Shown one piece after another: positions 1 through 10,970 of a stretch of DNA of 64,000 nucleotides. Within the stretch, counting starts at the first letter, position 1. Every line of letters begins with the position of its first letter. The position numbers were made by a program, and so were the translations under genes. Source of the DNA: Cytospora piceicola (Eukaryota > Ascomycota > Sordariomycetes > Diaporthales > Cytosporaceae); the NCBI GenBank assembly GCA_023375675.1, contig JALQBC010000011.1, positions 868,001-932,000 on the forward strand. The letters are read 5' to 3'. The notes below the pieces were generated by a model, which was not told the DNA's origin, made no database searches, and worked only from the letters and a program-made list of their open reading frames with translations.

Positions 1-1390
1 GTTGTAAAGTTGTATTAGCTAATACAACGTTACTAAGTATAATTTGGCTCGTATAGCGTCCGTTATGTCGTTAACATGACTCTGTCAGTGTGTTTAAGAA
101 GACCACCACAAACTTCCTAGGTAGGCAATATACACCAAGCAACATGCGTTAGATCAGTTGATCGATACTGATGTAGTCCGTCCGTACATATACGGCTGAG
201 AAAAAAGAAATGCGCTGACGATCTATTAATAGGAGTCGGTGTGGACGTCCAAGAAAACAAGATATAGAAAGGCATGTGGAAGAATCTCTACTGTTTTGAC
301 CGGAACATTGGTGATTGATACGATTGCTTTGCTGGGTAAGGTGTATCCTTGGCCTTGCGGGGAGAACTTGATGAGAGGGGGGGGGTTAGGGGTGTTGGCT
401 AGGACCTTTGGGGGGGGGGAGGATGGTCTGTGTGGTTTGTGTGTAAAAGAGACTCGAGAAGGAGGAAAGAAGGAGAGGAGGGGAGAAGGGGGGGGGGGGG
501 ATTGGTCGGGTGGTGTATATAGAGGGGTAATAGGCAAGGGTTAATTAAAAAGGAAGGAAACCTCAGTCACAGGTAGCTTCTCTCTCACATGTCTTTGTCT
601 CTTGCCTGTTGCCTGTTGCCTCTCGTCTATTGTCTCTGTCTCTCTGTCTCTCCGTCTCTCTCTCTCTCCCTCCACACCCACATTGAAACTGCTTCCTCAA
701 TCAACAAATCAATTCCCTTGGACTCCACATCCACAATACCACATTCTACTATAGTATACGCAAGTACGTACCATTCATGTACACTATGCATAGTAGTACC
801 CACTACTGCTGCACACAGCCCTCGCCTTCTCAGCAACCTTCAGCCCTCAACCTTTGAAGCCTTCTGCAGCCTGGAGTACGGGGACTAGTAGCTATAATAA
901 CTACTACTAAAGACCTTGTGCGACATCTGGGACTGATCATCGGACACTGCCCCGAGTTATTCACTGCACTATCTGATTGACTACCTGAATGACTGACTGA
1001 CACTTGGCCTTCTTCTCCTTCCAGGCCATTTATTCCCTTCTTCGATTCTCTTTCACCGCCAGTCCTATCTACTACAAACAGAGCTATACCCCGGATCAAC
1101 CCACGAAAACCACCAGGCCGCTCAAACTCCTTACCACTGACGTATGTCCGTACCTATGCGATAAACGCGGCTGCCATCGCCGTCTATCCTCCACTCTCCA
1201 CCGTCTGCTGTCCCGCCCGCCCCGATTTCTCTCCTGCTCCTGCGCGAACCAAAGAGCCCACCAGCAGCAATAACGCCCTCTGACACCCTCCACTGCCGCG
1301 TGAGAGGGTGAAGAGAGCGAAAGCCAGGAAGAAACAGGAACCCTGGTCCAAGTCCAGCCCGGACTGGAGACGGGACAAGACGTCAACGTC
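1..1390. other. Non-coding region upstream of the metacaspase gene
   Basis: No convincing gene is seen. The short open frames here have skewed, repetitive composition and no family resemblance. The stretch holds G-rich runs (381-388, 411-419 and a long run near 489-500), a CT-rich tract at about 585-670 (repeats of tctctgtctc type) and one CCTAGGTAGG motif at about 117-126. The part next to 1391 is probably promoter and 5' UTR of the metacaspase. Confidence 0.6.
9..28. repeat. Perfect 20 bp palindrome
   Basis: The arms GTTGTATTAG and CTAATACAAC abut with no spacer. It lies in AT-rich DNA at the very edge of the window, so its context is cut off. No function can be assigned; it could be a protein-binding site or chance. 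Confidence 0.5.
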
Positions 1391-3028
1391 ATGTCTGGCT
1401 ACCCGACTTACCAAGCCTCGTACGGCGCTCCGCCGACAGGAGCATACCCCCCTCAGGGATACTATTCGTACGCCTCATGACCTCTGCAACGTCTTGTCTG
1501 ACATTTCCGCAAACAGTCTCACTGACAGCAGCCTCTCGCTTCATCCTAGTACCCAGCAGCCAGCTTACAACGGATACGCCGGCCCTACTCCGCCCGCCGC
1601 CTACGGCTACCAATCACCCCCTCAGCCCTACGCTTTCAATCCTGTACCGCAGCAATACGGCGGCTACAATGCCCCTCCCCAGGGTCAGTACGGCAGATCG
1701 GGTGAGCAGCAAGCACCGCTGGGAAAGAAACCATACATACGTTCTTACGTATGACATGTGACTTGTGTTTGGGACACGCGCGTCTAACAGAATCCTCCTC
1801 GCTGCGCAGATGTGCCTACCACCCACTCCAACTCCTACATACACGGAAACCACAATGCACCACCTCCACCTCCCGCACAGCCCCAACATTTCGGCACCGG
1901 CGCACCGAGCAACTACGCGTTTCAGTATTCGCAATGCAACGGCCGGAGGAAAGCCCTACTCGTCGGCATCAACTATTTCGGCCAACGCGGCCAGCTGAGG
2001 GGGTGCATCAATGATGTTCGGAACATGTCACAGTACCTCTCCGAACACTTCGGCTACAAGCGCGAGGACATGGTCATCCTCACAGACGATCAGCAGAATC
2101 CCATGAGCCAGCCCACGAAGCAGAATATACTGCGCGCCATGCACTGGCTGGTCAAGGACGCCCGCCCGAACGACTCCCTCTTCTTTCACTACTCAGGCCA
2201 CGGCGGCCAGACCAAGGACCTGGACGGTGACGAGGACGACGGCTATGACGAAGTCATATACCCCGTGGATTTTCGCCAAGTAGGGCACATCACCGACGAC
2301 GAAATGCACAGGATATTGGTTAGACCACTACAGTCTGGTGTCCGGCTTACCGCCATCTTCGACTCATGTCACTCCGGAACCGCGCTGGATCTTCCTTATA
2401 TCTACTCCACCCAGGGTATGCTCAAGGAGCCCAACCTCGCCAAGGAGGCTGGTCAAGGTCTGCTCAGCGTCATTGCTTCGTATAGCCAAGGCGATATCGG
2501 TGGAATGATCAAGAAGGGCATGGGCATCTTCAAGAAAGCTACTGTTGGTGAGGGCGCTCATAACCGGGCTCTGGCGACCAAGACATCACCGGCCGACGTT
2601 ATCATGCTCTCTGGCAGCAAAGACGATCAGACATCGTACGTATATATATAACAACCCTGTCTGACCTTTGGAAACCAGACGGTCCAGGATTTTTTAGCCA
2701 CTTTCTCCCGGCAGACTTGGTCTCCGGTGCACCTAACATGGTTTTCAGAATTGACCTGCTGACTTTGCACCACAGAGCCGATGCGACAATTGCTGCCCAG
2801 GCCACCGGGGCCATGTCGTGGGCCTTCATAACAGCCCTGAAGAAGAACCCACAGCAAAGTTACGTACAGCTACTCAACAGCATCCGTGACGAGCTCGCCA
2901 GCAAATATACCCAACGACCTCAGCTCTCCTGCAGCCACCCTCTCAGTAAGTTCTTTATTGCCGGTTGACCAGAGCCACCGAAATACTGACCGGTCGGAGC
3001 AGATACAAATCTCCTCTTCGTCATGTAG
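1391..3028 (+). CDS. MCA1: Metacaspase (caspase-like cysteine peptidase, clan CD family C14B)
   Basis: Five exons: 1391-1467, 1550-1701, 1810-2635, 2776-2945 and 3003-3028, giving 416 residues. The N-terminal prodomain (about residues 1-115) is rich in Y, P, Q and G (GYP, PPQGYY, QYGGYN), typical of type I fungal metacaspases. The p20 region follows, with the catalytic His in HYSGHGGQ (about residue 207) and the catalytic Cys in DSCHSGTAL (about residue 263). The C terminus ends SHPLNTNLLFVM, matching the conserved end of the family and confirming the tiny last exon. Metacaspases are calcium-dependent peptidases cleaving after Arg/Lys; in fungi they act in protein quality control, ageing and stress-induced death. 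The start is the first in-frame ATG that gives the family's MSGY-type N terminus. Confidence 0.95.
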
Positions 3029-3689
3029 AAGGAAGGGGTCATGACACCAGCAGTGTAGGAGATAAGACACAACTCTGAACGTTCCATGTGGATGTTATTA
3101 TATGTATATGCAGAGATCAAACTGCATGGGCACAAATGGGAGGCGACCAGAAAAGAAGACGTGAACGAAACAACGTGGTATAAAGCTTGGGAATTTGTTT
3201 GGGTTTTGGGGGTGCAAGTTCTGGAGCGACGGCACTCTCACATTCGGGATGAGCGAAAGCGTAGCATTGGAATGGATAAAGTTGGGGTATCTTTTTTTTA
3301 TCACTTCCTAGATATAATCAAGCTCGTCTACTTCTCGGCATGAGAACCGCAGCCGAGTGAGACAAACACGCTTCCATTGAGGCAGCTTCAACGCTCCTGT
3401 CGCTTTTCGGCTGGTCCTGGAAACAATCCATATACAAGCAATTTGATGCCTGTCCTGTCATGACGCTGCCCTGCCTGAACTGACCTGACCCGAAGGGCTG
3501 CCGAACTCCCGAATACATAGCAATGGCACACATATGCGCCCCATGCCCTTGGTCCCACCCTGACAACACCCTGACCTATGCATATCACATGCCGATACCA
3601 CAAAACACCTGTCGTTATGAACTCCAAAACTATGCAATCGAGACCTTTTTGACTTATACCAACCACATCGTTTGACGTCCCAAGCAGCT
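3029..3689. other. Convergent intergenic region
   Basis: Lies between the 3' ends of the metacaspase (+) and the spindle pole body gene (-), so it should hold both 3' UTRs. A run of eight T is near 3290-3300. No coding sequence or RNA gene is recognisable. Confidence 0.6.
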
Positions 3690-6600
3690 TCAAGGAAGCG
3701 CAACCCCCTTCAACATGCCCTCACCACTCGCAGACGGTAGCCCCGCCTTGGCCCTCGTCTCGCGGAACCTGAGCTGGTGCTTCTTGATCCGCTCCTGCTT
3801 CTTGTAGCTCTCCCACTTGTCCGACAGCATCTTGCGCGTCTTCTCGTGCTTGTGCCACTCCCTGGCCGCCATTTTCAGACGCACCACAAACCGGACAGCC
3901 GTGGCAAGCCTCTTGAGCGTCATGGGGCTCTTGCTGGATTGCCGCTCCTTGTAGGCGGCCAGGTGTGAGTAGGGCCGCTGCTTCATGCCGAGTTGCTTCA
4001 TTATGTTCTCAAGCTTGAGGAGGTCGGCTTGATTGCTGTTCCGGTCAAAAGTCAGTATTGTTGGCTCCCGATCTCTCATGGTCAAGACGTGAAAAACAGG
4101 GGTCAGGATTTGACATCCAGAGACGTACCAGGTATCCCTCACATCCAGCTCCAACAACAGGTACCTCTTCGCGAAGGCCGCGTCGTCCCTCATCCGCAGC
4201 TCCCTCTCCCACCGCGCCTGCATCCACTCCATCTGCATGCACATGCCGCGCATTTGCTTCGTGTGCCGGTGCTCCGCCGCCTCGGCCGCCCGCACGATCG
4301 CGTCCGTGTGCACCTGGGTGTCGTTATCGTCCCTAAAGTGGATGACACGGGCGGCGTTCTCGTCGTTCGCGGGCCCAGCCTCGGCATTATCATCGTCATC
4401 CTCGTCGTCGAGCTCAAAGACCCGCGGGTGCTCGTTTACTGCCTTTTCCTTGCCCTTCCTTGAGGGTAGGGGGCCGGAGGACATGGTTGAGACTGTGACG
4501 CGCGCACGGGCGACAGAGGCTGCGGCCTTGGCTGCTTCGGCCATCTTCTCGGCCTCGCTCTTGGACTTTTTGATGTGCTTCATTTCCCGCTGCAGCTGCT
4601 CGACGTCAGAGCGGTATTGTGCGCGTTCGGACCTGGCTCGGTCGAGTTTCACGCGCAGTGCCTTCTCGATCGCAACAAGCTCGTCCAGGGCCTCTTTGTG
4701 TTCGCGGACTTCCCGCTCCAGAGCATCTGCATCAACCTGTGTCTTGCGAAGCATTGTGTACAGGTCGTGACGCTCTTCCCGGGTCATCTCACTGGTCACG
4801 GTACCGTTGCCCACGCTAGACATGCTTGAGTTGATGCTGGAGTCGAATTGGTGGTTGCGCATGTCTCGCCGTGAGTGTGCAAGCGAATCGGCCATCGAGT
4901 CTCGCTCCTTTTTGTACTTGTCAGCCTTGTGCTTGTATTTATCCATGGCTTCGCGGAGGTCTGCATTTGCCTCTTCGGCGTCCTGTTGAGCATCTTCGAG
5001 GGCTTGTTCCAGGGCAAGCTTCTCGTCTTCGACGTTTTCAAGACGACGTTGAACATCGCGCTCGAAAGACGCTGCACTGCGCTCTGAGTCACGTAGCTTT
5101 TTCTTGAGGTCGCCGATGGATTGGTGTGCTGTGGAGAGCTGATGTCGAAGCTCCGAGATTTCAGCCTTCCGAACAGAGGCACTCTCTGACATGGGAGACT
5201 GAGCCATGCGCGTGACGTCGGCTTCATAGAATCGTCGTTCCATGTCACCGATCTGGCGTTTGAGACCTCGGACTTGGGCCTTGTGTTCACTCTCCTTCTG
5301 CATGAACTCGAGCTCCTTCTTTCGGGCCGCGGAAAGATCGCGCTTGATGAGCGACAGCTCACTGTCCTCCTCCAGGTTGTTGAGCGGAAAAGTCGTTTGG
5401 GCCAGCTGGTGCTCGTAATCCTCGACCTTGCGCTCCAGGTCCCGAATATTACGGCGGGCTTTCAACAGTTCCTGGTTATCCGGAACTTGACCGTGCCTCA
5501 CCTTGGCCTGAAGTGAGACTATCTCTTGGTTGAGGCGCTCTTCCTCGCCTTCAGCCTTGTCAAGCTCGTCCTCTAGTGTCCTTTCCAAGGAGTCCCGCTG
5601 CTCCACCAAGACATTATTGTCCTCCTTGAGACGATGGATCTCGTTCTCAAGTCGAGCCTTTGCCGCTCGTAAGTTGATCCTCTCCTGGTCGATTTGAAAG
5701 GTATCGTTGTCCTGCTCCTTGGCTCGTTGTAGTTCGACATCGATCTCGTCCCGCTCAGCCTGCATCTCTGCCAACTGGGTTTGAACGGAATGGAGCCCAT
5801 TTTTGACCCTAAACAACTGGTCCTGTAACTCCTTCTTCTCCCTCGTAGCGTCAGCAAGGCTGGACTTGTACATGGCAATTTGATTCTCCAAACGCTGCAT
5901 AGCCTTCGAGTTGTATTCGGCTTCCTCGCGAGTTGCATCAGTCGAAAACTTGACCGAGTCCGTAAGCCTTCGCAACTCCTTAAGCTGGTATCGCAGGTCG
6001 TCACGTTCTCGGTCACTGGCCCTCTTTTCCTGAGTGGTTTTGGAGAGATTGGACCTGTACTCGTCGACCTGTTTTTCTAGTCGTTCAACTGCCTTTGCGT
6101 TGAGATCGGCGGTCTGACGAGAAGAGTCTGTCGAAGTACGTGCAGACTCTGATGCGCGGCGCAGCTCTCTAAGCTGCTGACGTAGATCATTAGACTCCTT
6201 GCTGAGGGTCTCGATTTCTTGGGCGGCCCTTTCGCTTTCATCATCCAAGGTTGCCTGGAGGATTTCGACCTCGTCTTCCAGACCCACGACCTTCTGGGCC
6301 TCGGCTTGCTTGTCCAGCTGAGACTGCCGAAGCTCGTCGCGGACAGCAGAGAGCTCGTTGCGGAGGTCTTCTAGCATTTGTTGTCGGTCGAACAGGTCTT
6401 GCTGCAGGTCGTCGATATGTCTGCTGAGCACCGCTTCTTCACTATGATGACGATCCGTTTCACTCTGTAGGGCCTGTTGCAGTTTTGACTCTTTACCATT
6501 GAGGCTGCCTTCTGCTTCGCGCAGCCTCTCAATAGTCTTCTGCAGGCCTAGTACGCGCTCCTCGGCTCGAGAACGTTCGGCGTCGAGGTTGTGCCTCTCA

Positions 6601-8510
6601 GTCTCCCATTTCTCGCTGTCGTTGTCGTATAGGTTCTCCTTTTCGCGGACTTCAGCCTGGAGGTCGGAAATCTCGTCGTGCAACCTGTCCATCTCGGCCT
6701 TGTACTGCGTTCTGAGATCCCGCTCGAGGTCCAAGGATTGTTGTCGCTCTTGTTCGAGGTGGCCTTGGACATCTGTCACGGTCCTTTGCAGCCGTGCAAT
6801 ATCTCGCTGCAGCGATGCGGATTCAGCTGTCAAGGCATCGTGTCGGCTTTGAAGCAGGTCCTTCTCGTCACCTCTGGAGTTCAGTTCTGCCTGCAACTCC
6901 TCTAATTTTGCAGCGAAAGATCGACGCTCACGTTCTGAAGCATCCCGTTCTTGACGTGATTCCTTCAGCTTATACCTTAGGTCTTCAATTTCCCCTTGTT
7001 TGGAATTGAATTGCTCCTCCAAGGAGTGGTAGTCTTGACGAGCTGCCTCAATCTCATCCTGAAGCCGCACGACCTTCGCCTCTAGTTGCCGTGGCAGACC
7101 CTTGGTCACAACAGACTTGTTGGCCATCTCCTCTTGGAGCTCCTCGAGGTCAGCCTCAGCTCGTTCTTTCTCGGACACTGCATCTTCGAGCTTGTCTTTT
7201 GCATCGTCAAATTGCCGTTCGAGATCCCGTACATTTGCCTCGAGGTCATCGATGGTTTCTCTGGCCTCTTTGAGCTGGTCGCTGGCTTGCGCTTTCTCCT
7301 CAAGCTCGATCATACGCATTTGGGCTCTCTTGGCCTTGTCCTCAGCTTGCTGTGCCCTGGATTTAAGACCCTGCAGCTCAGCCTCATGCCCACGAACAAC
7401 TCGATCCTTTTCGCCGAGGTCTGCTTTCAGGTCGTCAATCTCATCTCGGAGCTTTTCGATCTCGTCATTGCCTTCTCGATCTGCATGTCGAACTTTAGAC
7501 CTCAAATCGTCCAACTCATCATCACGCTCACTGATGGCTCGTTCCTTCTCTCTGAGGTCTGCTTCAAGGTCGCCAATCTCGTCTTGTAGTTTTTCCAGCT
7601 CGTTGATATTTTGCCGGTCGGAGCGCACTTGTTGTTGCAGGTCGTTCAAGTCGGCATCTTTGTCCTCTAAGTCCCGACGCAGCTTCTCCATCTCGGCAGA
7701 GTGATCTTGTGAGGACTGTTTCCTCTTCGCCAAGTCCTGCATCTGCGCCATCTGCTGACGGAAGTTCTCGAGGTCCTTCTCGGCTGTTGTGAGATGTTTC
7801 TTGTACCGCTGCAGTTCCCTGTGCATGGTCACTTTATCCACCTTCAGGTCGGTATTCTCCTTGAGTGCTGCCTCGCTGAAGCCAGGGCCGGCCTTCCGCA
7901 ACGCCTCCTCCAGGAAATGGATCTTGAGTTTCAGCCCAAAGTTCTCCTTCTCGATCTTATCGATGACGTTCTCTTGCTCGCGCAGTGACAGCTGTTGACC
8001 GTCCTGTAGCGGGCCCCCATTTCCGCCTTTGCCACGCCGCATGATCATCGGGGTCGAAGCTGTACTATCGCTGTCGCCGTCCGGAAGTGGTGTGTGGTCC
8101 CCAAGTGAGGGCTCTTGTGATGACCTGTACATACTGGTCTCCCCGACCTGTACTGGTGTCATGTCCTCGCCGATCCTAGCCAACGCGGGGGTGGCTAGGC
8201 CGTTTTCCTTGCCGCCCCGCCGGCGGGCACTATTTCGCGTCGCAGACTTGAGAAGAGGGGTGAACTCGGCACCACCGATACCACCGGGCAGGTTTATTCT
8301 GTCGGAGAAGGGGGCACGGTTTCTACCGCGTGGTGTTCGAAAACTGGGCCGGGCGTTGGCATTGCGCAGGGACTGGAAGACGTTGGGTTCTTTGCTGGGG
8401 GACTGGAAGGAGGGCTCTTGGGTCATGTCGAGGTCTGGTTGTCGCTCGAGGTATGTGGCGTCGCCGATAGCTGTTCGGGGCGTATCAAGCCCTATCCCCG
8501 GCTGCACCAT
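3690..8510 (-). CDS. pcpA: Pericentrin-like spindle pole body protein (Cnn_1N and PACT domains)
   Basis: Two exons, 8510-4129 and 4035-3690, separated by a 93 bp intron that is a multiple of three and stop-free. The spliced product has 1575 residues. After a disordered basic N terminus comes a centrosomin N-terminal motif (about residues 174-240, with IDKIEKENFGLKLKIHFLEE), which in family members recruits the gamma-tubulin complex. About 1,150 residues of nearly continuous coiled coil follow (repeated DDL, EIEKL, DLE heptads). A C-terminal PACT-like region lies just after the intron, with the MTLKRLATAVRFVVRLKMAAREW stretch in part conserved, and should anchor the protein to the spindle pole body. 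Pcp1 of fission yeast and PcpA of Aspergillus share this order; ApsB/Mto1 has Cnn_1N but lacks PACT, so PcpA is the better match. Confidence 0.88.
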   Translation of the reverse strand: MVQPGIGLDTPRTAIGDATYLERQPDLDMTQEPSFQSPSKEPNVFQSLRNANARPSFRTPRGRNRAPFSDRINLPGGIGGAEFTPLLKSATRNSARRRGGKENGLATPALARIGEDMTPVQVGETSMYRSSQEPSLGDHTPLPDGDSDSTASTPMIMRRGKGGNGGPLQDGQQLSLREQENVIDKIEKENFGLKLKIHFLEEALRKAGPGFSEAALKENTDLKVDKVTMHRELQRYKKHLTTAEKDLENFRQQMAQMQDLAKRKQSSQDHSAEMEKLRRDLEDKDADLNDLQQQVRSDRQNINELEKLQDEIGDLEADLREKERAISERDDELDDLRSKVRHADREGNDEIEKLRDEIDDLKADLGEKDRVVRGHEAELQGLKSRAQQAEDKAKRAQMRMIELEEKAQASDQLKEARETIDDLEANVRDLERQFDDAKDKLEDAVSEKERAEADLEELQEEMANKSVVTKGLPRQLEAKVVRLQDEIEAARQDYHSLEEQFNSKQGEIEDLRYKLKESRQERDASERERRSFAAKLEELQAELNSRGDEKDLLQSRHDALTAESASLQRDIARLQRTVTDVQGHLEQERQQSLDLERDLRTQYKAEMDRLHDEISDLQAEVREKENLYDNDSEKWETERHNLDAERSRAEERVLGLQKTIERLREAEGSLNGKESKLQQALQSETDRHHSEEAVLSRHIDDLQQDLFDRQQMLEDLRNELSAVRDELRQSQLDKQAEAQKVVGLEDEVEILQATLDDESERAAQEIETLSKESNDLRQQLRELRRASESARTSTDSSRQTADLNAKAVERLEKQVDEYRSNLSKTTQEKRASDRERDDLRYQLKELRRLTDSVKFSTDATREEAEYNSKAMQRLENQIAMYKSSLADATREKKELQDQLFRVKNGLHSVQTQLAEMQAERDEIDVELQRAKEQDNDTFQIDQERINLRAAKARLENEIHRLKEDNNVLVEQRDSLERTLEDELDKAEGEEERLNQEIVSLQAKVRHGQVPDNQELLKARRNIRDLERKVEDYEHQLAQTTFPLNNLEEDSELSLIKRDLSAARKKELEFMQKESEHKAQVRGLKRQIGDMERRFYEADVTRMAQSPMSESASVRKAEISELRHQLSTAHQSIGDLKKKLRDSERSAASFERDVQRRLENVEDEKLALEQALEDAQQDAEEANADLREAMDKYKHKADKYKKERDSMADSLAHSRRDMRNHQFDSSINSSMSSVGNGTVTSEMTREERHDLYTMLRKTQVDADALEREVREHKEALDELVAIEKALRVKLDRARSERAQYRSDVEQLQREMKHIKKSKSEAEKMAEAAKAAASVARARVTVSTMSSGPLPSRKGKEKAVNEHPRVFELDDEDDDDNAEAGPANDENAARVIHFRDDNDTQVHTDAIVRAAEAAEHRHTKQMRGMCMQMEWMQARWERELRMRDDAAFAKRYLLLELDVRDTWYVSGCQILTPVFHVLTMRDREPTILTFDRNSNQADLLKLENIMKQLGMKQRPYSHLAAYKERQSSKSPMTLKRLATAVRFVVRLKMAAREWHKHEKTRKMLSDKWESYKKQERIKKHQLRFRETRAKAGLPSASGEGMLKGVALP

Positions 8511-9311
8511 CGTGGGCGACGACGGTTGTGGGATTTTCGGTGGTGTGGTTTGTTGGGTGGAATATAGATGGATGGGTGGGTGGATGGATGGAGGGGAGAC
8601 GCGTTTTTGCTACAGCGTGCAAACGAGGTGGGCAATCGGTAACTGTTGGACGATACAGAAGGGGTATAGGTGGGTCAATTGGGGCCAAGAAAAAGAGAAC
8701 ATGAAGCTTCTCGTAGCTAGGTAGGTTGCATTGGCATGTAGTGTTAAGCTGTGTTGGAGGGCGAAATGTAGATTAAAGTGAAGTGAAGTAATAGTAAAGC
8801 CAAGTCGCGTCGTGAATCCAGCGCTGCGGCGGCGTAGGGTTGACCAACACTAACAACAGTCTTGGGACTGACTGGCTTCGATTTGTTTATTAGGGACCCG
8901 GGACGTACGCAAAGAGACGCGCCCTGGCTCTTGCTGTCAGGCTTGTGCTTGTTGCTCCTGCACGACTGACCAAAACGACCTGGCAGAGCTGGATACCAGG
9001 GAAGCTCCGGCCAATCAACTCACACGCTTCAGTCCCACCTTACCCCAAAACACTGGGATCTCCCCGGTTGCGCTTCCCGCTCCCCAGCTCACGCCCAAAA
9101 CGGAAAGGTCGATCGCTTGCCGGCCGAACAAACTTTCTCCACGAAATTCTCGAGCCGCAAAATTTCACAAGTGCTTTGGCTTTGCTTGCCCATCTCAACG
9201 ACAGCTTTCCACTACAACCCAAAAAACGCCCGGGATCAGCCAATTCGCGACGTCAATTCGCCCCCCACACACATACCGACAGACCAAACAAACAAACAAA
9301 CAGACGTCGTC
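8511..9311. promoter_or_regulatory. Shared divergent promoter region, spindle pole gene / GAR1
   Basis: 801 bp between two divergently transcribed genes. It contains a GGATGGGTGG-type repeat near 8567-8595 and an AACAAACAAACAAAC tract at 9285-9301 just before the GAR1 start, probably its 5' UTR. No further gene is seen. Confidence 0.6.
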
Positions 9312-10097
9312 ATGTCATTCAGAGGAGGTGGTGGCCGTGGTGGTGGTGGTCGCGGTGGTTTCGGCGGCGGCCGTGGCGGTGGTGCGTTGAACCCCCTCCA
9401 AAGACAGCAGCAACATGAAGAGAGAAAAAGACGTGCAAAAGACGGAATATACCTATAAACACAATTTGACTGACTGATCCAAATGACAGGCCGTGGCGGT
9501 TACCAACAGTACAACACCGGCCCACCATCCGAGGTCCAAGAGATGGGCAAGTTCCTCCACGCCTGCGAGGGCGAGATGGTTTGCGAGAGCATCAACGTCA
9601 AGGTCCCCCAGTTCAACGCCATCATGTACCTCGAGAACAAGACTTCCGTTGGCAAGATCGACGAGGTCCTCGGACCCATCAACCAGCTCTTCTTCACCAT
9701 CAAGCCCTCCGAGGGAATCCAGGCCACGAGTTTCAAGCCTGGCGACAAGTTCTACATCGATGGCATGAAGACCCTGCACATGGACAGGTTCCTGCCCAAA
9801 CCCGCACCCCTGGCTGGTCTGCCCAAGGTCAAGAAGCCCAAGGGAGCTGGTGGTGACCGTGGCCGCGGTGGCATGAGGGGGCGAGGTTCATTCGGCGGTG
9901 GCCGTGGAGGCCGTGGAGGCCCCTCAAGAGGAGGATTCGGTGGACGCGGCGGCGGCGGTGGATTCGGCGGCCGTGGTGGTGGTGGTGGTGGGTTCGGTGG
10001 CCGTGGCAACTCCGGCTCGGGCGGCTTCTCGCGCGGTGGTGGCCGTGGCCGGGGCGGTGGCGGCGGCTTCAGCAGGGGAGGCGGTGGTGGATGGTAA
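9312..10097 (+). CDS. GAR1: H/ACA snoRNP subunit Gar1
   Basis: Two exons, 9312-9381 and 9490-10097, giving 225 residues. Exon 1 encodes a short glycine/arginine-rich stretch ([12 protein letters not shown]). The central Gar1 core (about residues 30-130) includes [28 protein letters not shown] and [10 protein letters not shown] long RGG-rich tail follows to the end. Gar1 binds Cbf5 in H/ACA particles, which pseudouridylate rRNA and snRNA in the nucleolus. The donor GTGCGT and the acceptor GACAG join G to GC in frame, and a CTGAC branch site lies about 15 bp before the acceptor. Confidence 0.97.
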
Positions 10098-10822
10098 AGC
10101 GGTTCGGCAGTCTCATGGCATAATTTCTGAGTTTTCTATTTGCAGGTGGGATATCCAAAATCTTCTCACGGCTGGGCAGATTCTCGGCGTTCAGGAAAAG
10201 GAAAGGGGCTTCTCTGTTATCTAAAGATTTGTGCAAACGATTGGGCTATGTTCTATCATGTGACAGGATTCAAAGTGGCTGCTGACAATGCATCCAAGTC
10301 TATATCAAACACTTGGCACCCTGATACATTTATGGCGCAGATGAAAGTCTCGAGCGAAAGTTCCGAACCATGCTGCTTGCTTCCATCCTGACGATGCCAA
10401 ATCTGATGTCTGTTGTTCCCATCAAGCTCGTCCTTCTCCTTGGTGCCACTGAAGGTATTTGGAGCCCAAGCCTATCAGGGCACAAAGAGGATAGGCAAAT
10501 GGTTGGGGCAGGACTGAAGCAAGGGGCTATGGAGCAGAGGGTTCAAAAAGAGTAGGCAAAGCCAGGGACCGACCCCGGTAACAGAGTACTATTAGTGACA
10601 GTTCTATGTAGTTCATGCGTTATACGCGATCAAAATGATCGTTTCCCAGATTGAGGGTTTCCACGAACGTCGCGGTCGGGTACCTAGTCGGCAGGATGCA
10701 TGTGCTTCCAAGGATGTCACTGAATTTCGAAAGCCAAAATGCACTGCTCCGTTGGGGCCAAATGCCGATTTTCATGACGCTCTTCAATAACAGATATAAG
10801 CACTCGATGACAGGAACAGAAT
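10098..10822. other. Intergenic region between GAR1 and the 5S gene
   Basis: Presumed 3' UTR of GAR1 followed by unremarkable DNA. Short open frames on both strands show no family resemblance. Nothing else is seen. Confidence 0.5.
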
Positions 10823-10941
10823 ACATGCGACCATACCCAGTGGAAAATTCGGGATCCCGTCCGCTCTCCCATAGACAAGCCGCTGAGGGCTGGATTAGTA
10901 GTTGGGTCGGTGACGACCAGCGAATACCCGGTGTTGCATGT
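10823..10941 (+). rRNA. 5S ribosomal RNA (dispersed copy)
   Basis: 119 nt beginning ACATGCGACCATACCCAGTG and ending GTGTTGCATGT. It matches the Neurospora 5S sequence as I remember it over nearly the whole length, including the blocks GGGATCCCGTCCGCTCTCCC and GGATTAGTAGTTGGGTCGGT. The first and last bases pair as helix I (ACATGC with GCATGT), and the internal control region is intact. Filamentous ascomycetes carry 5S genes singly through the genome rather than in the rDNA repeat. A few bases differ from the Neurospora type in paired regions, but the gene looks functional. Confidence 0.95.
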
Positions 10942-10948
10942 TCTTCTC

Positions 10949-10970
10949 TTTTTTGTCTTTTTGTCTTTTT
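10949..10970 (+). terminator. RNA polymerase III terminator of the 5S gene
   Basis: T-runs of 6, 5 and 5 (10949-10954, 10958-10962, 10966-10970) begin 8 bp after the 5S 3' end, as expected for Pol III release. Confidence 0.8.
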
